Below are positions 42,811 through 52,180 of a stretch of 64,000 nucleotides of DNA, piece after piece. Source of the DNA: Halobacteriovorax marinus SJ (lineage in GTDB: Bacteria; Bdellovibrionota; Bacteriovoracia; Bacteriovoracales; Bacteriovoracaceae). Under the pieces are notes generated by a model that was given only the letters and a program-made list of their open reading frames with translations, had not been told where the DNA came from and did not search any database. Both the position numbers and the translations under genes were made by a program. Each line of letters opens with the position of its first letter. Position 1 is the first letter of the stretch. The DNA lies in contig NC_016620.1 of NCBI RefSeq assembly GCF_000210915.2, positions 496,001 through 560,000 of the forward strand, read 5' to 3'.

Positions 42811-43857
42811 ATGGAAATATGGCAAAAAAGTGTTCAAATAACACCTAAAATTCTCAAACTTATAGCTGAGATTGATGAATTTAAAGGCTCGTGGTCTGCG
42901 CTTGGCCAGCTAGCTCCGGACAAACTTATGAGCCTAAAAAAAGTGGCCACTATTGAGTCTGTCGCTTCATCTACTAGAATCGAAGGCGTTAAATTAAGTG
43001 ACTCAGAAGTAAGGGCCCTCCTATCTGGTCTTGATGTGAATTCATTTAAAAGTCGTGATGAAGAGGAGGTAGGAGGCTATGCAGAAGTAATGAATCTTAT
43101 CTTTGAAAGCAGTTCAGAACTTATCCCAAATGAAAATATCATTAAACAACTTCATCAAGAGTTACTTAAATTTAGCTCAAAAGACATTCGTCACAGAGGC
43201 GAATATAAAAAACTTAATAACCATGTTGAGGCTTTTGCTCCAGACGGAAAAAGTCTCGGAATTATTTTTCAAACTTCACCTCCGCTTGAAACTCCTTACA
43301 AGATGGAATCTCTATCTGACTGGCTTTCTAACTCAACGAGTGAACCTGAAATACATATCTTAATTACCATCGCAATTTTTACAGTAAGTTTTTTGGCAAT
43401 TCATCCTTTTCAAGATGGTAATGGAAGATTGTCGCGAGCACTTACAAGTCTCCTTCTCTTAAGGGCGGGTTATGACTACACTCCTTACTCTTCTTTGGAG
43501 AGAGTTATAGAAGAGAACAAAGATTTATATTATTTGAAACTTAGAGAAGCGCAAACAGAAAATGGAGATAGTGCTAACGGCCTTATTAGTTGGATTACTT
43601 TCTTTCTTGAATGTCTTGTCAAGCAGAAGGACTCTCTTAAAAGAAAAGTTGAAAAAGAAAATATTTTAAAATCACTACCAAAACTTTCTGAACAAATACT
43701 TATTCATCTTAAAGAACATGAAAAACTATCTATTAGCGATATTGTTAAACTTACTGGAGCTAATAGAAACACGGTTAAATCACACGTTTTTAGCCTTGTG
43801 GAAGACAATGAAATTCAAAAAGGTGGGCAAGGTAAAGGAACATATTATTACAAATAA
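42811..43857 (+). CDS. Fic-domain protein with N-terminal inhibitory helix and HTH
   Basis: 348 residues. The active-site motif HPFQDGNGRLSR (His 198) is complete, so it should transfer AMP or another nucleotide moiety to a protein hydroxyl. The class II inhibitory motif STRIEG (Ser 54 to Gly 59) is present at the N-terminus; its Glu normally blocks ATP binding. The C-terminal 60 residues form a winged helix (KLSISDIVKLTGANRNTVKS, then GGQGKGTYYY). AGAGGTAAAA precedes the ATG. Such proteins often regulate their own gene. The target is unknown, and no antitoxin gene is adjacent. Confidence 0.92.
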   Translation: MEIWQKSVQITPKILKLIAEIDEFKGSWSALGQLAPDKLMSLKKVATIESVASSTRIEGVKLSDSEVRALLSGLDVNSFKSRDEEEVGGYAEVMNLIFESSSELIPNENIIKQLHQELLKFSSKDIRHRGEYKKLNNHVEAFAPDGKSLGIIFQTSPPLETPYKMESLSDWLSNSTSEPEIHILITIAIFTVSFLAIHPFQDGNGRLSRALTSLLLLRAGYDYTPYSSLERVIEENKDLYYLKLREAQTENGDSANGLISWITFFLECLVKQKDSLKRKVEKENILKSLPKLSEQILIHLKEHEKLSISDIVKLTGANRNTVKSHVFSLVEDNEIQKGGQGKGTYYYK

Positions 43858-43910
43858 ATTACCGATCTTTGATTTGATAACAGGTCAATTTAAAATTCTT
43901 TATTTGAGCA

Positions 43911-45182
43911 TTAAGATCTTAAGCAATAAAATTTTTCAGTAGTAAGAATGAGCATCAGGCTAATGGCCAGAAGAGGTAGAAAGTAGCAAAGAATTGCTAT
44001 GGTACTAGCTATGAGAAGCTTATTTGCCATAGGCTGGCGTTTGAATATCTCGATTAAGCTATTATTGGGAGCAAATAATTTCTTCGCCTTCAGTCTTCTA
44101 AAGTAGATTTTATAGCCAGAGATAATCAGATAGATGATAGCGCAACCAAAAAGCGTAAGAAGAATTTGATTGAAGACACCAAATAGATTGCCCATGTGAA
44201 AGTCTATTCCATAGCGTGTGAGTTTTGCCATGAGATTAAAGTCTTTGAAGTAGGCGCTATCTAATACTTCAAAACTTTGCGGATGAATGGTTATACTATC
44301 AACCTTGGGTGGAAACTTCCTTTCGATCTCTCTTATAAACCAAGCGCTCGTATTATTCTTTGGAGGAACAATTTCAATAAAGGCAGAGTCTATCCCGTTT
44401 CTCTTTGAGATTTCGAAAACTTTATCGAGACTATGAGCTATATTTAAATCTTGTGTTGGAGAGATGAGTCTCTTGGGCGAGGGCGTGTGCCAGCTAAGAC
44501 TTTTTCTAATCGTTGAGATTGTTGAGCCTGCCCACTTGGACCAAGTGAGTCCAGTTATTGAGAGAAAAATGAGTGCAAATAGTGAGAAAAGCCCAATGAA
44601 GACATGGCGTCTTAATAGTTTTCCTGCCATCGATTTCTTATATTTTATGAGAAAGAGAAAGAAGCCACTAAGACCACTAATCCACATCCAGCTGGCAGCT
44701 AATTCACTATACCAGCGTCCCCAATCACCAAGCATTAGATCTCTGTGGAAATAATCTATTTTCATTCTAAGTGGTAAGACTCCACTGGTTCCATAAGTGC
44801 CAAGTTCCCCTAGAATAGTAAGTTCATAGGGATTGATGAAAAGAGTATGAAACTCACTAGAGCGAAGTTTATCGCTCTTAAAGAGGACCCTTGTGCTAGT
44901 ACTTTCTCTTAGTGAAGGTCTTATACTATAGAGTTTTAAGCCTCTCCCTTTAGCCGAACTTAGTGCGATGGCCAATTGCTCATCAAGAGACTTTTTCACC
45001 TTAGAGTTTGAATCGACGATTAGAAGATCTCGATAGATATAGCTCTCGATTTGAGGTGTCAGAATGTAGAGCACACCTGTGAGAGTTGCCAACAAAATAA
45101 AGGGAGCTATAAAGATTCCAATATAGAGGTGAAGTTTTAAAATGAAAGGTGTTATACTTTTAAGAGATAAATGTTTTTTCAT
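43911..45182 (-). CDS. PepSY-associated membrane protein
   Basis: 423 residues. Four long hydrophobic segments and a conserved N-terminal helix LHLYIGIFIAPFILLATLTG match the PepSY_TM (PiuB/FecR-neighbour) family. A periplasmic part with PepSY-like beta segments follows; the His in RHVFIGLFSLFALIFLSITG is a typical haem or metal-reductase-like helix. In other bacteria such proteins sit beside siderophore receptors and are thought to reduce ferric-siderophore. It lies near the siderophore operon, separated by two genes. The role in iron release is inferred. Confidence 0.75.
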   Translation of the reverse strand: MKKHLSLKSITPFILKLHLYIGIFIAPFILLATLTGVLYILTPQIESYIYRDLLIVDSNSKVKKSLDEQLAIALSSAKGRGLKLYSIRPSLRESTSTRVLFKSDKLRSSEFHTLFINPYELTILGELGTYGTSGVLPLRMKIDYFHRDLMLGDWGRWYSELAASWMWISGLSGFFLFLIKYKKSMAGKLLRRHVFIGLFSLFALIFLSITGLTWSKWAGSTISTIRKSLSWHTPSPKRLISPTQDLNIAHSLDKVFEISKRNGIDSAFIEIVPPKNNTSAWFIREIERKFPPKVDSITIHPQSFEVLDSAYFKDFNLMAKLTRYGIDFHMGNLFGVFNQILLTLFGCAIIYLIISGYKIYFRRLKAKKLFAPNNSLIEIFKRQPMANKLLIASTIAILCYFLPLLAISLMLILTTEKFYCLRS

Positions 45183-45242
45183 TGAATGAAATTATACGAA
45201 GAGAATTCGTGAGTAAACGCAGTAAATTGTTGCAGGTGAGAG

Positions 45243-45860
45243 ATGAGAGTATTGATTATATTGATGATTTTATTTAGTTCTTCTAACTTATTGGCCTTTG
45301 AGGATAAGAGCTTTAGAGTTAGTGAAGAGATTTTTAATAATTCTCACTTAGAGTTTACTGCTCACACTAATGATGGTCCTTTTGGAAGTTATCTATCAAT
45401 GGATATTCAATATGCTCCTGTTAAGAAGCTATGGAAAGAGTTAGAGGATCGCTCAGGCTTAAAGCTCAAAAATAGAGGAGAGGCCCATATCACTATTGTG
45501 ACACCTGTAGAGTATTATAGAGTATTGAAAGAAAAGATTGATATTAGGGAGATTAATGAAATTGCCAAGAAAGCGAAAATGCAAAGTATGGATTTTCAAA
45601 TAGAGTGTCTTGGGAAGTTTGAAAAAGTCCTTGATAAGAAAAATGAAGGAACTTACTTCATAGTAATAAACTCTAAAGAGATCCTATCACTTAGAAAGAA
45701 TATAGAGAAAATTTATCTAAGTAGGGGAGGTGACCCTAAGAAGTTCCAGGCCTCCAACTTCTATGGACATATTACAGTAGGTTTTACAAAAAGAGACTTA
45801 CATGAAAGTGATGGCGCTTTCAAAGATAAACGCAGCTGTTTTGCATCAATAACTCACTAG
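45243..45860 (+). CDS. Secreted 2H-phosphoesterase-like protein
   Basis: 205 residues. The signal peptide (MRVLIILMILFSSSNLLA) is cleaved near residue 18. Two HxT motifs lie 94 residues apart: AHITIVTP (His 82) and GHITVGFTKRD (His 176). These paired HxT/S motifs define the 2H phosphoesterase superfamily (cyclic phosphodiesterases, ligT, Swiss-army-knife RNA repair domain). Enzymes of the class open 2',3'-cyclic nucleotides or RNA ends. A secreted copy is unusual and could act on nucleic acid released outside the cytoplasm. It starts 61 bases from the divergent PepSY gene. Confidence 0.7.
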   Translation: MRVLIILMILFSSSNLLAFEDKSFRVSEEIFNNSHLEFTAHTNDGPFGSYLSMDIQYAPVKKLWKELEDRSGLKLKNRGEAHITIVTPVEYYRVLKEKIDIREINEIAKKAKMQSMDFQIECLGKFEKVLDKKNEGTYFIVINSKEILSLRKNIEKIYLSRGGDPKKFQASNFYGHITVGFTKRDLHESDGAFKDKRSCFASITH

Positions 45861-45862
45861 AG

Positions 45863-46465
45863 TTATTTTACCTCTTCATATTCTTTGATTATTTTAGAAT
45901 CTAGCTCTAAGAAGTCAGTATAAGCAGTTTGATCTTTTTCACAAAAGAGTACTCTATACTTCTCTGAGGCAAGTTGGTGCGTGATTGATCTGCACACTTT
46001 TCCTTTAAATTCTATTTTTCTAACTGATTGGATCTCAGAGTGTTTCGAGCAACCACTTATTTCGTGGGGAATAACTTTGTCTGAGAAGGAATTAACTTTG
46101 ATCATTGTTCTATTAGATAACCCTCTTCGTAAATTTTTTGCAAAGAAGCCATCACCTTTAAAATTCTGAGTGTAGCTTCCTTCAAGTGAGCTCGCATAGG
46201 CCTTAGATGTAAGGCTCGCGGCACTTATGACTCCAAGAGAGTTTGGTGAATCTTTTTGTTGTTGTATGGCCTCGTGGATGGCGGCAATACATTGGCCTTT
46301 TGTGTTTTCCTTTACAATTCCAACTGTATTATCACTTCCAAATTGAATATTGGAGGCGTTGTTAATAAGTCGGTTTGCTCCAGGGTGAGACTTTAGAAAA
46401 TCAAAGAAAGACGCCTGAGTGGAAAGAGTAGATAGGGCGGCAGTTAAGATAATAAGTCTCTTCAT
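45863..46465 (-). CDS. Secreted protein of unknown function
   Basis: 200 residues from ATG 46465 (MKRLIILTAALSTLS), with AGGAG upstream; an earlier in-frame start is poor. The signal peptide ends near STQA-SF. Mature protein has several cysteines (GQCIAAIHE, SGCSKHSE, KVCRSIT, VLFCEKD) that could form two disulfides. No family was recognised. It lies downstream of the TonB receptor on the same strand but behind a hairpin. Confidence 0.7.
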   Translation of the reverse strand: MKRLIILTAALSTLSTQASFFDFLKSHPGANRLINNASNIQFGSDNTVGIVKENTKGQCIAAIHEAIQQQKDSPNSLGVISAASLTSKAYASSLEGSYTQNFKGDGFFAKNLRRGLSNRTMIKVNSFSDKVIPHEISGCSKHSEIQSVRKIEFKGKVCRSITHQLASEKYRVLFCEKDQTAYTDFLELDSKIIKEYEEVK

Positions 46466-46542
46466 ATAGTGTTCTCCTTTTAAGAATGGAGACATTCTAT
46501 ATGAAATCGGTGCAAAGAGGGGGAGGAAGTAATTTTTTACAA

Positions 46543-46569
46543 GAGGGTGTCATAGATTTTGACACCCTT
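46543..46569 (-). terminator. Hairpin after the siderophore operon
   Basis: AGGGTGTCA/TGACACCCT over nine pairs with a seven-base loop, 23 bases beyond the receptor stop. The U run on the minus strand is weak (CTTGTAAAA). Confidence 0.6.
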
Positions 46570-46591
46570 TAAGTTGTTGTAATTATTATTT

Positions 46592-48733
46592 TTAGAACCT
46601 GTATGTGGCCTTCACCCCATATGTTCTTGGCTGACCAGGAGAAGAGACTTCTTTATCGAAAGCGGAGTAGTAATAGGCCTGACTTTCGTAGAGCTTATCA
46701 AAGAGATTATTAACGTAAGTAGTAATCGTATAAGACTCTTTCTCAAATGAGACTCTCGCGCCAACAAGTCCGTAGCTACCCATTCTTGTGTGATTGATAT
46801 TATCTCCAAAGCGATGCCCTACATACTTGTAACTTGTTCTGAAGTTTAAGAATCCATTTACGCTATTTAAGAAATAAGAATATTGAGCAAATGTACTTCC
46901 TGTCCAGTATGGAATATTCGCCAGACGAGCACCTTTCTTGTTGAGAACTGTATTACTCGTTCCAGAGACAGTCTCCTCTTTGAATTTAGAGTTTGTATAT
47001 CCAAGAGTTGAACCAAAAGTTAAATCAGTAGTTGCCTTAAGTTTTGCTTCAAGTTCTGCTCCGTAGACATCTGTATCGATATTTGCGTAAAAACTTTGAT
47101 TTGTTGAAGTGTCCTTCACTCTTACTTGCTTATCTTTAATATCATTGAAAAAGATTGCTGAATTTAGAGTTAGCTTTCTATTGAAGAAGCTCATCTTAGA
47201 ACCTATTTCATAAGAGAGTGAAGTTGAGTCTTCATAAGCAGGTTGGTCCTTAGAAATGCCGTTGTAGTTATTGAAGTGATAAGAAGGATAACCTCCTGAT
47301 TGGTAACCTCTTGCTACACTGGCGTAGAGGTTCTTTGTCTCACTTAGTTTCGCCGCTAGAGTTAGCTTAGAAGTAAAGTTTGTAAAGTCTTCTTCACTAT
47401 TTTGTCTGTAGTCAGCAATTGCTGTTGAGTTGTGAATTGATTTGAATTCCTTTATATCATGATTTACTCTCGTTCCAAATGTAAGAGAGTAGGTCTCTGT
47501 TAGCTTCTTAGTCGCTTCACCAAATACAGAAAAAGAATCAGTAATTAAGTTGATATTTTGCTTCTTAAATACAAATCCTCCACTAAAAGTACGAATATGA
47601 CTTAGAAGTCTGTAGTGATTTCTAGAGATATTTAAACCAGTCGTCCAAGAGATATCTGAACTATCTTTATTGGAGATTCTAAACTCTGTGTAATACTGTC
47701 TTTGATACTCTTGAATTGATCTGAAGAGTTCATTGGAGTCATTGATATATTGATCTGCTAGAGCTTGACCAACTTGGCTTCTTAAATAGTCATAAGTGAT
47801 ATAGTAATCAGCTTCATCATATTTAATATTGAAGTCGTAATAATTAAAAGCACCAATGATTGTTAATAGAACATCATCAAAATCTTTTTCTAATTTTAGT
47901 GACGTCGTGATGAGGTTTGACTTGTAGATCGGATCAATATTTTGATGAGATTTTGGATAGCCTGGCTCATTTCTTGAAATAATAAGAGCGTCACTTCCTT
48001 CTTTATTTTGAGCACCAATTTTAAATGTTGATTTAAAAGTATTTGTTGGACGATAAACGAGAGTATTGTTGAAAGAATATGTCTCACTATCACCAAGGTC
48101 TTTATTAAGGTATGTATCCTTTATAAAACCACCTTGCTCTTTCAATTTTACAGATAATCTATTTTGAAGCTTTTCTGAACCAAGGCGAAAGTTTGTTGTA
48201 CCAACAAAGGCCTTAGTATCTAAATTTCCGGCTTCCAATGTGATTTTACTTCCATCTTTGTAGTTAGGCTCTTTTGTGTAGATATTAATAGCACCGGCCT
48301 GAGTATTCTTTCCAAAGAGTGTCCCTTGCGGTCCTCTTAGTACTTCAACACTTTGAATGTCGACAAGATCATTATCCATTGCATATCTTGGAAGAGGAAC
48401 CTCATCTAAGTTAAATCCTACTGAAATTTCCTCTGGTAAGTTTAAGTCTTGGTTTCCTTGACCTCTAATATAAGGAGTTGAATATCTTCCCGAAGTTGAA
48501 CCAATGAGGCTCACATTAGGAGTCGTATCTGTTAGATCTCTAACAGTATTTATTCCTGCTTCTTCTAATTGATATTCGTTAAATGTGGTAATACTAATAG
48601 GAACCTCTTGAAGGTTCTCTTTTCTCTTTCTGGCGATAATGTAAATAGCTTCATTCTCTTTAGCTTCTTCACTTTCGTTAGCATAAGAAAGATCGCCTAG
48701 TAACATAGCTGAGATGAGGATAAGTAACTTCAT
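46592..48733 (-). CDS. TonB-dependent siderophore receptor
   Basis: About 713 residues from ATG 48733 (MKLLILISAM) with AAAAGG upstream; an in-frame ATG at 48757 overlaps the preceding stop and would add eight residues. The signal peptide ends near SYANES. A TonB box-like EAIYIIARK precedes the plug (VPISITTF, GPQGTLFGKNTQAGAINI). The barrel repeats end with an aromatic C-terminus KATYRF, the outer-membrane insertion signal. It probably imports the ferric form of the siderophore made by the operon. It is the last gene of that operon. Confidence 0.93.
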   Translation of the reverse strand: MKLLILISAMLLGDLSYANESEEAKENEAIYIIARKRKENLQEVPISITTFNEYQLEEAGINTVRDLTDTTPNVSLIGSTSGRYSTPYIRGQGNQDLNLPEEISVGFNLDEVPLPRYAMDNDLVDIQSVEVLRGPQGTLFGKNTQAGAINIYTKEPNYKDGSKITLEAGNLDTKAFVGTTNFRLGSEKLQNRLSVKLKEQGGFIKDTYLNKDLGDSETYSFNNTLVYRPTNTFKSTFKIGAQNKEGSDALIISRNEPGYPKSHQNIDPIYKSNLITTSLKLEKDFDDVLLTIIGAFNYYDFNIKYDEADYYITYDYLRSQVGQALADQYINDSNELFRSIQEYQRQYYTEFRISNKDSSDISWTTGLNISRNHYRLLSHIRTFSGGFVFKKQNINLITDSFSVFGEATKKLTETYSLTFGTRVNHDIKEFKSIHNSTAIADYRQNSEEDFTNFTSKLTLAAKLSETKNLYASVARGYQSGGYPSYHFNNYNGISKDQPAYEDSTSLSYEIGSKMSFFNRKLTLNSAIFFNDIKDKQVRVKDTSTNQSFYANIDTDVYGAELEAKLKATTDLTFGSTLGYTNSKFKEETVSGTSNTVLNKKGARLANIPYWTGSTFAQYSYFLNSVNGFLNFRTSYKYVGHRFGDNINHTRMGSYGLVGARVSFEKESYTITTYVNNLFDKLYESQAYYYSAFDKEVSSPGQPRTYGVKATYRF

Positions 48734-48746
48734 ATATAAAAACCTT

Positions 48747-49130
48747 TTATTTTTCATAAGTGCTAAGAAGGTTTAACAACCACTCTCTAGCATCTTCATT
48801 ATTAGTAACAACGTGATAAGGACATGGCATAGCGAGTTTCATGGCCTTACTTGTAAAGCGAGCTGCTTTTGATTGTGAGGTATTGACTCTTGCAAACCCA
48901 ACACATCTATCTTTTAAGATTGGCTTATTCTTTTTAAACCAAGTAGACATTTCTTTTTTGGCTTCTGGTGAGAAACCGGCCTTTCCTTCAGTAGAGAAGA
49001 TAAGGCCAAAGTAATTACGGGCAATCAAATCATCAAGGAGATCTAAGAATGTCGTCTCATCATTAGTCTCTCTTGGTGAAGTGATTTCCACTTCAAAAAT
49101 ATTTGATTCAATTTCTTTTACGCTAATCAT
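48747..49130 (-). CDS. Small STAS/SpoIIAA-like protein in the siderophore operon
   Basis: 127 residues, soluble and without a signal peptide. It has beta/alpha alternation resembling SpoIIAA-like or STAS-type domains (IFEVEITSPRE, YFGLIFSTEGK, CVGFARVNTSQ). A clear STAS phospho-Ser motif is not obvious. It lies nine bases after the monooxygenase stop and overlaps the receptor leader. It may assist biosynthesis or regulation. The family assignment is a shape impression only. Confidence 0.55.
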   Translation of the reverse strand: MISVKEIESNIFEVEITSPRETNDETTFLDLLDDLIARNYFGLIFSTEGKAGFSPEAKKEMSTWFKKNKPILKDRCVGFARVNTSQSKAARFTSKAMKLAMPCPYHVVTNNEDAREWLLNLLSTYEK

Positions 49131-49139
49131 TCTTAATTC

Positions 49140-50423
49140 CTATTCCTCTCCATAGTCGATGAAGTTTGGTTTGAAGCTATTTGTTGGATAGACTTCTTCT
49201 TCACAAAGAGAATTGATCACGTTGGCGGATCTCCATGCCATTAAACTTAATTGTGGCTCTGAGATTCCATGACCATAACGACTAAAGTTGAAGGCGAAAA
49301 TTTTATTGGTCTCTTCACCATCCCACTTAAGAGAGTAGTCCTTATTAAAGATAAAACGACCTTTCTCACACAGTGGAATATGTTCTTCTAATAAGTCGAG
49401 TATTGGCGGAGTTCTCTTTTGAAACCCTGTGGCCAATATAATCACATCTGCTTCATCGCTCTCAAGTCTATCTCTGAAGTCATTTCTATAAGTTAGTTGA
49501 TAAGAGTTTTCCCCTTTCTCAACTTTATCCAACCAGCGATATGGCAGGATTTCGATCTTTCTTTCGTCGCGGTGAATATTCTTAACTAGGTAGAGCTCGT
49601 TATATAACTCTTCTAGGTATTCAGGAGTATTTCCATCACTTGCCAGAAGTTGATAGTTCACAATGCTCTCTTTCTTATCATTTTTAAGTGAGAAGAATTG
49701 CTTAACGTACCCTGGAGTGAAGTATTCATCTGTAAAAGGAGATGCTTCAAGGGGTTCTAAATTTGCCCTTGTTGTAATGAGTTTGATTGAGTTTGGTCGT
49801 CCCCATTTCTCATTGAGAGCATTTCTAAAGACTTCAACACCTGTCTGGCCTCCGCCAACAACAACGAGATTCTTTCCTTCAAGATTTACAGTGGCGAGTT
49901 GTTTTGATTTAGCATGGAATACTTCATCACCGATAAAGTCTCTGGCACACTTTGGAACACTTGGTATTAAACCAGTACCAAGGCATATATTCTTAGCAGT
50001 GAAGACGGCCTTATTTGTTTCAATTACGAAGAGGTTATTCTTATGAGTAATATTATTCACTTTATTACCGAAGGCAATTTTGTCTCCAAGGGATTCGGCA
50101 ACCCAACGACAGTAGACTTCGAATTCCTTTCTCGTAATACTCTTTCTTCCTGTATTCATAAAGGAGTAGAAGAGACCATTCTTAACTAGGTAGTTTAAAA
50201 ATGTATATGGATTCGTAGGGTCGGAACCAGTTACGAGGTCTTTTAAAAATGATGTCTGCATATAAGAATCTTGAAAAATAAGTTCTCTATGCCACTCAAA
50301 TGATGGTTTCTGCTCAAGAAATAGACTATCGACTTTATCTACTTGAGAGGAGTGCGCTGCTAGACTTAAATTAAAAGGCCCCACTCCGATGCCAATTAAA
50401 TCGTAAATTTTCTCAGTACTCAT
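49140..50423 (-). CDS. Lysine/ornithine N-monooxygenase (IucD family)
   Basis: 427 residues. The FAD site is IGVGPFNLSLAA (residues 11-22), then the typical PSFEWHRELIFQDSYMQTSF. The NADPH loop is VVGGGQTGVEVF and the C-terminal VIILATGFQ. This is the flavin N-hydroxylase class that makes hydroxylysine or hydroxyornithine for hydroxamate siderophores. In this operon with IucA/B/C homologues the substrate is most likely lysine, giving aerobactin. The choice between lysine, ornithine or cadaverine cannot be settled by eye. It overlaps the second synthetase by four bases. Confidence 0.9.
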   Translation of the reverse strand: MSTEKIYDLIGIGVGPFNLSLAAHSSQVDKVDSLFLEQKPSFEWHRELIFQDSYMQTSFLKDLVTGSDPTNPYTFLNYLVKNGLFYSFMNTGRKSITRKEFEVYCRWVAESLGDKIAFGNKVNNITHKNNLFVIETNKAVFTAKNICLGTGLIPSVPKCARDFIGDEVFHAKSKQLATVNLEGKNLVVVGGGQTGVEVFRNALNEKWGRPNSIKLITTRANLEPLEASPFTDEYFTPGYVKQFFSLKNDKKESIVNYQLLASDGNTPEYLEELYNELYLVKNIHRDERKIEILPYRWLDKVEKGENSYQLTYRNDFRDRLESDEADVIILATGFQKRTPPILDLLEEHIPLCEKGRFIFNKDYSLKWDGEETNKIFAFNFSRYGHGISEPQLSLMAWRSANVINSLCEEEVYPTNSFKPNFIDYGEE

Positions 50424-52180
50424 TCGTTTTCCTTCTTCCTTGATTTATGCCCAAGGAAAATGGGATTCATCAGATCCGTCCCTAATTTTGGAAGCGGCCT
50501 TTGTGATGAGTCCCCATAACCAATTTGAAAGCGCACAGTATTTATAATTACTCGCTCAAATTTTTCTCTTAAAAGATTTATTTCTTTTGAAGGATGGTAT
50601 TCATTATTATATTTCTCTACTTCTCTACTTAAGAGCTCATAGAATTTAATTTCTGGAAAGTTTTCAGTATCTTCTAAAATAGCTGAAACAAATCTCATTA
50701 ATGTCACCATGTGACCTGTATAGAGATCGTGGATGAGGTGTGCAGCAGGTAGGTTTCCAATATTCTCTATACCTTCAACTGCTTTATACTTATCTTTGAA
50801 TTCATTGCTAATTCTAAGATCGCCACCGAAGTCTTTAATTGCAACTCCGTGAGGAGCGTGATTTTTAAGTTTAAGTACAATATTTTGTCCGTGAGATACA
50901 AGACTTATCCCGTAAGAACTCTGCAGGTGGTAGAGAGGTATGACAACTTTATTAAAATAGAGTGAAAGCCACGCTTCTTTATCTAGTCCCGATTTTTCAA
51001 TTAACTCTGCGACTAATGATTTATTATTATTATCCACAAAGAGCATTGTCCCAGTCATCAGAGTTTTCTCTTCTGGAGAGCTCTCAAGGGACTCCATGCT
51101 CTGGCGCCAAGTAATGCCAATATATTCGTGGTATCTATATGGAGCGTCTTTTATTTGAGCAAAGTAAGAGCTTACATAGCTAGCTCCAGCTCTCTCTTTG
51201 ATGATTGAGAAATTTGCATTTTCTAAGAGTGAATCTGAGCTTAGATACTCTTGTAAAAAGTCAGATATCGTTACACCAATTTGAATATACTTCTTTGGAA
51301 GTCCTCTTATTGCTGATGTATTAAGGATTGTTAGTGGAACTTTTATATCTAGTTGAGACTTTCTACTGATATTAGAAAGAGTTCTTAGAGAGACCTGTGG
51401 TCTATATAAGTCGCCTCGTGCACCTAAGTGAATTATCTCACTTTGCGCAATTTCTAAATTAAATTGAGTTTGAATAATATTGTCCCACTGCCAAGGGTGA
51501 GCTGGAATTATCATATATTCATCAAGTGAGATCTCTTTCTTCTTAAGCTCTTGAAGAAGTTTAGACTTCTCTTCAGAGTCAAAGGATTCATCAAGGAGTT
51601 CACTCTCTGAAATAGAATCTGAAAGTTTATATGTGAGATTCTCACGTCTAATGGCAAGCCAATGGAGCTTAAACCCTTGGGACTCCTCAGGTGAGTAGTG
51701 AGATGAATCACTTTGATTCCACCCAATACGGCCTTTATTAAGTAAAGCTTTTGGGTGTCCATTTAGGTAGGATTCACGCTCTATTTCAGTCATTCCAATT
51801 AAATCTTTAGCAAGAATATTCTTTCTCTTATTGAAGAGATGAATATCCCTAACGACTGTATTGTTTAGCTCTTCTAGAAAATTTGCTAGGACGATATCGC
51901 TCAGCTCAAGCTCTTCTTGGGCATCGATATAAAATTGAGCAGCGCTAGTAATTTGCTCTGAATTGCCTTCTTTAGTTCTAAGAAGAGAATTTGGATCTAC
52001 AATTAGTGAAGTCCAAATAGTCTCTCTGGCCTTAAAGGTATAGCTCGCTCCACTTGCAAGCTCTAATTTGTAGAGTTCATTATTTTGTGCCGCAGAAATA
52101 TTTTCTTCGTAGTAGAGCTCTCCGAGGGCCTTGGCCACGAGCTTTTGATTTACTAAAATCGTAATTTCTCTTAAGTCCAT
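50420..52180 (-). CDS. NIS siderophore synthetase (IucA/IucC family), second copy
   Basis: 586 residues. Family motifs are visible: NGHPKALLNKGRIGW, then PAHPWQWDNII (near residue 228), and VSHGQNIVLKLKN, with the Arg/His triad around HAPHGVAIKDFGGD in the metal/ATP site. A C-terminal FhuF-like segment follows. It condenses a hydroxamate amine with a citrate carboxyl using ATP. It overlaps the acetyltransferase by ten bases and the monooxygenase by four. It would catalyse one of the two condensations. Confidence 0.9.
   Translation of the reverse strand: MDLREITILVNQKLVAKALGELYYEENISAAQNNELYKLELASGASYTFKARETIWTSLIVDPNSLLRTKEGNSEQITSAAQFYIDAQEELELSDIVLANFLEELNNTVVRDIHLFNKRKNILAKDLIGMTEIERESYLNGHPKALLNKGRIGWNQSDSSHYSPEESQGFKLHWLAIRRENLTYKLSDSISESELLDESFDSEEKSKLLQELKKKEISLDEYMIIPAHPWQWDNIIQTQFNLEIAQSEIIHLGARGDLYRPQVSLRTLSNISRKSQLDIKVPLTILNTSAIRGLPKKYIQIGVTISDFLQEYLSSDSLLENANFSIIKERAGASYVSSYFAQIKDAPYRYHEYIGITWRQSMESLESSPEEKTLMTGTMLFVDNNNKSLVAELIEKSGLDKEAWLSLYFNKVVIPLYHLQSSYGISLVSHGQNIVLKLKNHAPHGVAIKDFGGDLRISNEFKDKYKAVEGIENIGNLPAAHLIHDLYTGHMVTLMRFVSAILEDTENFPEIKFYELLSREVEKYNNEYHPSKEINLLREKFERVIINTVRFQIGYGDSSQRPLPKLGTDLMNPIFLGHKSRKKENE

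Noticed and set aside
43911-45182. PepSY gene as part of the siderophore operon
   Set aside because: Two genes and a hairpin separate it, and it is divergent from its right neighbour. Only a functional link to iron is suggested.
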